Positions 58,134 through 64,000 of a stretch of DNA of 64,000 bases are shown here, one piece after another. Under the pieces are notes generated by a model that was given only the letters and a program-made list of their open reading frames with translations, did not search any database and was not told the origin of the DNA. The translations under genes and the position numbers were made by a program. The DNA is from TOLSYN sp963849065. GTDB lineage: Bacteria; Acidobacteriota; Terriglobia; Terriglobales; Acidobacteriaceae. Every line of letters begins with the position of its first letter. Position 1 is the first letter of the stretch. The stretch is from NCBI GenBank assembly GCA_963849065.1, contig CAWKFM010000001.1:434001-498000 (forward strand), written 5' to 3'.

Positions 58134-59453
58134 ATGCTCGCCATCCCCGCTTCGTTTCCCGCGAATTTTCTCTGGGGTGTCTCCACCTCCTCGCACCAAT
58201 TCGAGGGAGGCAACACGCTCAACCAGTGGCATGACTGGGAGCGCGCCGGGCACATCCGCTCCGGCACCGTCTCCGGCGAAGCCTGCGACTGGTGGCGCAA
58301 CGCCGAGCGTGATCTCGATCTCTGCTCCAACCTCGGACTCAACGCCCTCCGCATCTCGCTGGAGTGGAGCCGCATGGAGCCCGCCTTCGCCCACTGGAGC
58401 GACTCCGCCGTCCTGCGCTACCGCGAGATCATCCGCGAAGCCCGCCGCCGCGGCATGCGCGTCTTCGTCTCGCTCCACCACTTCACCCATCCCCGCTGGT
58501 TTGAGGCGCGCGGAGGCTTTCTCGACGCACAGGCCCCCGAACTCTTCCGTCACTACGTCAAGCGCTCCGTACGCTCGCTTGGCGATCTGGTCACCGACTG
58601 GGTCACCTTCAACGAACCCAATGTTTACGCCGCCTTCGGCTATCTCTTCGGCGAGTTTCCTCCCGGACGCTTCAACGAGCTCAACTCGGCGCTCAGTGTC
58701 TTCAGCGGAATCATGCGCTCGCACGCCGCCGCCTACGATGTCCTCCACCGCGAACAGCCCGAGGCCAACGTCGGCATCGCGGTCAACTACGTCGTCTTCG
58801 AGCCCGCCCGCGACAACGTTCTCGACCGCCAGCTTGCCTTCGCCTATGACGTGCTCTTCAACCGCGCCACGCTCAACTGTCTGCAAGGCGAGCCGCTGCC
58901 GCTGCCCTTTGCCCTGATGGCGCCCACCGTCCCGGAATGCAGGGGCAAAACCGATTTTATCGGCCTCAACGTCTACAACCGTCTGCACGTCCGCGCACCC
59001 CTGGGAGAAAAGTTCGGACCCGGCGGCCTTCATGTTCCCCGTCACGTGCCCCAAGGCGATGCCGGTGTCGCGGCGCCCTATGGCGAAGCCTATCCTAAGG
59101 TGGTCTCCGCCGCCGTCCGCGCCTACGCCGTGCTCGGCCGCCCTATGTATGTCATGGAAAACGGAGTCCCCGACCGCGCCGACCGCATCCGTCCTTGGCT
59201 GCTGGTGAACTCCCTCAAGGAACTGCGCCAGATGTGGCAGCAAGGCTACGACGTGCGCGGCTACTTCCACTGGAGCCTGGTCGATAACTTCGAGTGGAGC
59301 GAAGGCTGGCATCTGCGCTTCGGACTCTACGAACTCGACCGCGCTACCGGTGAGCGCCACGCTCGTCCCAGCGCCGAACTCTACCGCCAGATCATCGCCG
59401 ACAACGGCATCCGCCGCGAAACCCTGGAGCGCTGGGAGCAGGCGCCGGAGTAA
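58134..59453 (+). CDS. Glycoside hydrolase family 1 (beta-glycosidase)
   Basis: A 439-residue GH1 enzyme of the beta-glucosidase type, with retaining catalysis. Signatures: FPANFLWGVSTSSHQFEGG at the N-terminus; the acid/base Glu in WVTFNEPNVYAAFGYL; the nucleophile Glu in PMYVMENGVPD; and GYFHWSLVDNFEWSEGWHLRFGLYELD near the C-terminus. No signal peptide, so it acts in the cytoplasm on imported oligosaccharides. The exact sugar specificity cannot be read from sequence. It stands alone. Confidence 0.94.
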   Translation: MLAIPASFPANFLWGVSTSSHQFEGGNTLNQWHDWERAGHIRSGTVSGEACDWWRNAERDLDLCSNLGLNALRISLEWSRMEPAFAHWSDSAVLRYREIIREARRRGMRVFVSLHHFTHPRWFEARGGFLDAQAPELFRHYVKRSVRSLGDLVTDWVTFNEPNVYAAFGYLFGEFPPGRFNELNSALSVFSGIMRSHAAAYDVLHREQPEANVGIAVNYVVFEPARDNVLDRQLAFAYDVLFNRATLNCLQGEPLPLPFALMAPTVPECRGKTDFIGLNVYNRLHVRAPLGEKFGPGGLHVPRHVPQGDAGVAAPYGEAYPKVVSAAVRAYAVLGRPMYVMENGVPDRADRIRPWLLVNSLKELRQMWQQGYDVRGYFHWSLVDNFEWSEGWHLRFGLYELDRATGERHARPSAELYRQIIADNGIRRETLERWEQAPE

Positions 59454-59540
59454 GGTCACCCACCAAGAGGGGGTGCCGAGAACTGCTGCCGCCGGATTGT
59501 GGGCTTATACCTCACCCGCATCCTGCACCCGAACGCGCGG

Positions 59541-60842
59541 TTACTCGTCGTGCAGTTTGCCGGAGAGGTATGCGTCGTAGGCGGTCAAGTCGAGCAGGCC
59601 GTGCCCACTGAGGTTGAAGAGGATGACTTTCTTGCGGTCTTCCTCGCGGGCCTTTATCGCCTCATCGATGACGGCGCGAATGGCGTGCGCCGACTCGGGC
59701 GCCGGCACCAGACCCTCGGTGCGGGCGAAGAGCACGGCAGCCTCGAAGACCGCGGTCTGCGGGTAGGCAATGGCCTCGATCAGTCCGAGTTTGCAGGCGT
59801 GACTCAGGGCTGGCGACATGCCGTGATAACGCAGGCCGCCGGCATGAATGGACGGTGGAATGAAGTCGTGACCAAGGGTGTACATGGCCATGAGCGGCGT
59901 CATGCCAGCGGTATCGCCGAAATCGTAACGCAGCTCGCCTTTGGTGAGCGTCGGGCAGGAGGCGGGCTCCACGGCAAGTATGCGATAGGTCTTGCCCTCG
60001 GTGATGTTCTTCCGAATGAATGGGAACGCGATGCCAGCAAGGTTGCTGCCGCCGCCGGCGCAGCCGACCACAATGTCGGGCTCCTCGCCAGCCTGTTCCA
60101 TCTGCTGTATCGACTCCTCGCCGATTACCGTCTGGTGAAGACAGACGTGGTTGAGCACGCTGCCGAGCGAATACTTGGTGCCCGGATGGGTGACCGTGTT
60201 CTCGATCGCCTCACTGATGGCAATGCCAAGGCTGCCGGCACAGTCAGGCTCCTCGGCGAGGCGCTTGCGTCCAAATTCGGTCTGGTCGCTCGGGCTGGGA
60301 TAGACCGTGGCGCCGTAGGTCTGCATCAGCAGGCGGCGATAAGGCTTCTGGTCATAGCTGACGCGAACCATCCAGACGGTGCACTCAAGTCCGAAAAGTT
60401 GGCAGGCAAGCGCGAGCGATGTCCCCCATTGGCCAGCGCCGGTCTCGGTGGCAAGGCGGCGGGTCCCGGCGAGTTTGTTGTAGTAGGCCTGAGGGATCGC
60501 GGTATTCGGCTTGTGGCTGCCCACCGGGCTGGAGCCTTCGTACTTGTAGTAAATGTGCGCGGGTGTGTTCAGCGCCTTCTCCAGGCGAACGGCTCGAAGC
60601 AGCGGCGTGGGCCGCCAGAGGGCGTAGACGTCGCGCACCTCTTGGGGAATTTCGATCCAGCGTTCGGGACTCATCTCCTGGGCGACGATGTTCTCGGGAA
60701 AAATGGCGTACATGTCGGCGGGCGTGACGGGCTGGCGAGTGCCAGGGTGGAGAGGCACGGGCGCGGGCTCGGAGAAATCCGCAAGCAGGTTATACCAATG
60801 ATGAGGAATCGAGGATTGCGGCAACGTGAACCGAGTCTGCAT
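59541..60842 (-). CDS. trpB2: TrpB2-type tryptophan synthase beta homologue
   Basis: A 433-residue TrpB2, distinguished from TrpB1 by its long N-terminus (HHWYNLLADFSEPAPVPLHPGTRQPVTPADMYAIFP). The PLP lysine lies in SSPVGSHKPNTAIPQAYYN, with ETGAGQWGTSLALACQLFGLE and GCAGGGSNLAGIAFPF. TrpB2 proteins work without TrpA and probably salvage free indole. It is separate from the trp operon by 2.4 kb, so the organism has both isoforms. Confidence 0.95.
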   Translation of the reverse strand: MQTRFTLPQSSIPHHWYNLLADFSEPAPVPLHPGTRQPVTPADMYAIFPENIVAQEMSPERWIEIPQEVRDVYALWRPTPLLRAVRLEKALNTPAHIYYKYEGSSPVGSHKPNTAIPQAYYNKLAGTRRLATETGAGQWGTSLALACQLFGLECTVWMVRVSYDQKPYRRLLMQTYGATVYPSPSDQTEFGRKRLAEEPDCAGSLGIAISEAIENTVTHPGTKYSLGSVLNHVCLHQTVIGEESIQQMEQAGEEPDIVVGCAGGGSNLAGIAFPFIRKNITEGKTYRILAVEPASCPTLTKGELRYDFGDTAGMTPLMAMYTLGHDFIPPSIHAGGLRYHGMSPALSHACKLGLIEAIAYPQTAVFEAAVLFARTEGLVPAPESAHAIRAVIDEAIKAREEDRKKVILFNLSGHGLLDLTAYDAYLSGKLHDE

Positions 60843-61168
60843 GGTCTACCTCTAACCGTTCCATCTGGATTGAAATCACCTGAGAGTAGTTGAACAACTT
60901 TGGCGGGTCAATGTATTCGGGACGCCGCGCCCGGCATTTCCGGTGGGAACCATGTTGGTGGCTGTGACAACGCGGGTCCGGTCCATTGCGGAATCAGTAT
61001 CCGCCTGGCACGTGCCTAGCACTTGGCACCTCCCTTCAGGGATGATGTTGTTATCCCCGAAGGACGTACTCGACGCTCACATTCAGGCCTTGTTGCGCCA
61101 AAAATCTGATGTATGCGCGTGGCATGGGGGCATCGAGGAATGTTCTGCATTCGCAAGCAGCCGCGCCT
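60843..61168. other. Non-coding gap
   Basis: 326 bases between the trpB2 start and the acyl-CoA synthetase stop. No supported gene, hairpin repeat or terminator was identified. Confidence 0.5.
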
Positions 61169-62635
61169 CTAGCTGAGCGTTCCCGCCAGGGCGCGCTTGT
61201 CGGTCTTGCCGGTGACGCTGCGTGGAATCTGCTCGATGATGGAGAAGGTGCGAGGGATCTTGTAGATCTCCATCATCTCGCGGCAGGAGGCGCGCAGCTC
61301 CGTGTCGGTGAGAACCGAGCCGGGACGAAGCTGCACGAAGGCATGCAGGCGCGCACCGTGCTTCTCGTCGGGCAGGGCGATGACGGCGGATTCTTCCACC
61401 CCGTCGATGGTCTCCAGGGCGTTTTCGACCTCGGAGGGATAGACCTTTTCGCCGGAGACCTTCACCAGGTCATCGGCGCGGCCGCACAGGTACAGGAAGC
61501 CCGCCGCATCGAGATAGCCTTTGTCGCTGGTGTGAAGCACGCCGTTGCGAATCTTCTGCGCCGTAGCCTGCGCATCGTTCAGGTAGCCGAGCATCACCGA
61601 GGGGCCGCTGACGCAGACCTCGCCGATCTCTCCCTGGGGAAGAATCTCGTCGTTGTCGCCGCGAATGGTGACCTCAAGATTGGGCAGCGGACGGCCGACC
61701 GAGCCGGAAGCGTTGTCCCAGTGCGGACTGAAGGAGACCGCGGGCGACAGTTCGGTGGTGCCATAGCCCTGCACCAGCGGATAGTTGAATCGCTCGTGGA
61801 ATTCCTGGGCGAGGCGCTCGGGCAGGCGCTCGGCTCCGGCGACACAGAGCCAGAACGAGCTGGTATCGACGGGAGTCGGGTCCTTGATGAGCACGCGGTA
61901 CTGGCCGGGCACGGCGATGAGGCAGGAGACGCGATATTTTTCGATGAGCTGCAGAATCTGCCGCGGGATGAAGCGCTCGGGCACCACCACGGAGGCTCCC
62001 TCGGTCAACGGCAGCAGCGTGGTCACCGTGAGGCCGTAGGCGTGGAAGAGCGGCAGCACGGCCAGCATGACGTGGGAATGGTCGAAGCCGGTGGCTTGTT
62101 TGATTCCGTCCAGGTTGGCGAGGAAGTTCTGCTCGCTGAGCGCGACGGCCTTGGGACGCCCGGTGGTTCCCGAGGTGTAGAGCACGGCTGCGGCTGCGGC
62201 GGTTGCCGGCTGCGGAGGAAACTGCGCGGGCTCGATGTCCGGCTGGTTGTCATCGATCGACGTGTCTCCGATCCAGCACGGCATTCCGACGGCTGCCATG
62301 GCTGGTTCGAACTCGGGGCTGGCGATGACCAGTTCGACCCCGGCCTCCATGGCCATCAGTTTGAGCAGCGGCGGCGGCGCCAGGGTGGGCAGCAGGGCCA
62401 CCGTTTTGCCCGCCCACCGCGCCCCCAAAAATAGCGGCGCAAAGTGCGGCGAGTTGGAGTGCAGCAGGGCCACGGTTGGTCCCGGCACGCGCTCGGCAAT
62501 GCGCTGGGCGACGCTGGCGGCGCGGCGCTCCAGTTCGGAGTAAGAGATGGAAAAATCCGTGCCAATGATGGCGGGCCGATCCGGATAGCGGCTGGCTGCC
62601 TCCCGGAAGCGCTGAACGATGGCGCTAGTCTGCAT
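61169..62635 (-). CDS. AMP-forming acyl-CoA synthetase family protein
   Basis: A 488-residue ANL-superfamily ligase that activates an acid via an acyl-adenylate. The P-loop motif AVLYTSGTTGRPKAVALS, PLVQGYGTTELSPAVSFSP, GYLDAAGFLYLCGRADDLVKVSGEKVYPSEVENAL and the catalytic Lys in PRSVTGKTDKRALAG are present. It is closest in layout to long-chain fatty-acid ligases, but the substrate is not determined. The ATG at 62635 is the family start; longer upstream frame is unsupported. The GAF/GGDEF-like gene lies 71 bases upstream. Confidence 0.9.
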   Translation of the reverse strand: MQTSAIVQRFREAASRYPDRPAIIGTDFSISYSELERRAASVAQRIAERVPGPTVALLHSNSPHFAPLFLGARWAGKTVALLPTLAPPPLLKLMAMEAGVELVIASPEFEPAMAAVGMPCWIGDTSIDDNQPDIEPAQFPPQPATAAAAAVLYTSGTTGRPKAVALSEQNFLANLDGIKQATGFDHSHVMLAVLPLFHAYGLTVTTLLPLTEGASVVVPERFIPRQILQLIEKYRVSCLIAVPGQYRVLIKDPTPVDTSSFWLCVAGAERLPERLAQEFHERFNYPLVQGYGTTELSPAVSFSPHWDNASGSVGRPLPNLEVTIRGDNDEILPQGEIGEVCVSGPSVMLGYLNDAQATAQKIRNGVLHTSDKGYLDAAGFLYLCGRADDLVKVSGEKVYPSEVENALETIDGVEESAVIALPDEKHGARLHAFVQLRPGSVLTDTELRASCREMMEIYKIPRTFSIIEQIPRSVTGKTDKRALAGTLS

Positions 62636-62706
62636 TCGGTTGACTCGCTTGGTAGGTAGTGTGGTGCCCGTTTCCGAGTCAGTGTAGCATGCGGAGCCGG
62701 AGCACT

Positions 62707-64000
62707 TTAAGAGATCGAGGCGGAAGCCGGCGGCAGGGTGCAGAGGCGTTCGGGCACCGTGGAGGCTTGGACGAGCGCGCGGGCGACGCGGTTGATCCAC
62801 TCGGTGGCGGCATCCTCGGGCTCGACGCCACTCGATGGGCCGACCTGTGCGATCCCGGCGGTGAGGGTGATGGCGATGGGTTCGAGAACATCGCGCAGGC
62901 GCCCTATCAGAGCCTCTGTATCGGAAACGTCCATGTTGGGCAGCAGCAGCGCCACGGTGTCGCGGTCGTAACGGAAGGGCATCGCCTGGTCCTGGGCCAG
63001 GGAGCGCAGCGAACGCACCAGCTCGGTGACGGCGGATTCGGTCTGCGCATCGGAGACCAGCGAGGCGACCTGCAGCAATGCCAGCGTGCTGGAACACTCT
63101 CCACCGCCGCGCTGGCGGTTCAGCTCGCCCACCACGGCGTCGAGATAGGAGGAGCGCTTCAGCAGTCCGGTCGCCTCTTCGGCCACTCCGAGGGTGGAAA
63201 CCAGGGAGCGCAGGCGCGCGCCGTGGACGGCCAGGGCAACCTGATCGGCCAGGGAGCGCAGCAGCGCAATATCGTCGGCCGACCAGCGGCGGCGCACGCC
63301 GCACTGCTGCACGATGAGCAGACCGATGGGCTTGTCCTCGTCGATGAGCGCCAGGACGACCAGCGAGTGAATGTTGAGGCAGGCCAGCTCCTTGCGGATC
63401 GGCGCTAGCGGCTCGGAGAGCTGCACGTCGGCGGCGCGGAAAACCGGCTCGGTGGTGGTGAGGCGCTGGCTGAGCGCCAGCAGCCGTACCATGGCGGCGC
63501 GCTCGGATTTGGGCACCTCCTGCGAGCAGTACTCCACCACCAGCGAAGGCGGCTTGCCGGGAGTGGCCAGGGCGGCCAGGCAGCGGCTGTATTGCCAGCG
63601 CGTGCCGATCTGGTTGACCGCGGTGACCAGCACCTGGCGCGGATCGCTCTGGCGCGCGATGAGGCGGCTGACCTCGGCGGCGCGCGCCACGGATTCGGCG
63701 GGCCGGCTGCGCTCGCCTGTCTCCTCACGAAGAGCGGGAAGCGAGAGTCCGGCATTGGCAAACAGCTGACGCACGCGGGGATCGTCCTGCAGATTGTCAG
63801 AGAAGGACTGCTTGAGCTCCTCGATCTTCTGCAGCGCCTTATCGCGCATGTCATACTGCAAAAAAATCTCGGCCTGCAGAATCAGGTTCTCCAGCACGCG
63901 CGGCGCGGGGGTGTCGGACGAGTCGTCCGCCTCCAAGGGAACCGCGATCGTCTCGGGCGGGTCTAGACCGAGGCGTTTGGCTACCGTCTGCAGCCGCTCC
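62707..64000 (-). CDS. GAF plus degenerate GGDEF protein (5' partial)
   Basis: The frame is open to the right edge (upstream codons spell ERLQTVAKRLGLDPPETI), so the true start lies outside the window. A short N-terminal helical motif (LENLILQAEIFLQYDMRDKALQKIEELKQSF) precedes a GAF domain (about residues 100-240) and a GGDEF-like fold at the end (STLALLQVASLVSDAQ, YDRDTVALLLPNMDVSDTEALIGRLRDVL). The catalytic GGDEF motif is replaced by YDRDT, so cyclic-di-GMP synthesis is unlikely. A sensor or ligand-binding role is plausible. Confidence 0.78.
   Translation of the reverse strand, partial: ERLQTVAKRLGLDPPETIAVPLEADDSSDTPAPRVLENLILQAEIFLQYDMRDKALQKIEELKQSFSDNLQDDPRVRQLFANAGLSLPALREETGERSRPAESVARAAEVSRLIARQSDPRQVLVTAVNQIGTRWQYSRCLAALATPGKPPSLVVEYCSQEVPKSERAAMVRLLALSQRLTTTEPVFRAADVQLSEPLAPIRKELACLNIHSLVVLALIDEDKPIGLLIVQQCGVRRRWSADDIALLRSLADQVALAVHGARLRSLVSTLGVAEEATGLLKRSSYLDAVVGELNRQRGGGECSSTLALLQVASLVSDAQTESAVTELVRSLRSLAQDQAMPFRYDRDTVALLLPNMDVSDTEALIGRLRDVLEPIAITLTAGIAQVGPSSGVEPEDAATEWINRVARALVQASTVPERLCTLPPASASIS

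Overview
This window looks like a chromosomal segment of an acidobacterium, most likely class Terriglobia. The clearest marker is a cluster of three secreted VWA proteins of the type that is greatly expanded in Acidobacteriota. Supporting signs are a moderately high GC content, NHL/Ig-like secreted proteins with an odd membrane-anchored C-terminus, and spurious-ORF-generating intergenic repeats typical of these genomes. The assignment rests on family recognition only; no search was run.

Layout. 1-17 kb is a mostly housekeeping stretch: a partial Asd/ArgC-like protein, lptE, holA, tyrS, dut, efp, acylphosphatase, apt, lgt, an RluD-type pseudouridine synthase, the three VWA genes, an MglA-like GTPase and msrP. 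Its intergenic gaps carry at least eleven copies of a 35-47 bp hairpin element whose stems vary with compensating changes. 17-21 kb holds a bufferin (RiPP copper-binding peptide) operon, bufA-bufB-bufC-doxX, divergent from an ECF sigma factor and its zinc-finger anti-sigma partner. The shared upstream region has two divergent GTAAC-type promoter candidates around a perfect palindrome. A complete IS element with 15-bp inverted repeats and a 9-bp target duplication sits directly after the operon.

23.7-34.8 kb is a layered genomic island that begins in a tRNA-Pro gene. It has a decayed tyrosine integrase, a 38-bp copy of the tRNA 3' half 4.8 kb away, a set of shuffled paralogous secreted proteins, a higBA toxin-antitoxin pair, a giant NHL/Ig-like protein, a SnoaL-like cassette between 32-bp direct repeats, and a second integrase-end remnant against uvrA.

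34.8-48.5 kb is core again: uvrA, a secretin-N-like periplasmic protein, a CheY-like receiver, tsaD, cca, a parDE module, dciA, gatCA, a DUF71 ATP pyrophosphatase, cysE, tRNA-Cys and a LysR regulator. 49.3-57.1 kb is an eight-gene tryptophan operon in the order trpD-C-F-B-A, DAHP synthase, trpE-trpG. The first seven genes overlap or nearly touch, which couples chorismate entry to tryptophan output. The end of the window has a BON-domain protein, a GH1 glycosidase, a stand-alone TrpB2, an acyl-CoA synthetase and a GAF plus degenerate GGDEF protein that runs off the right edge.
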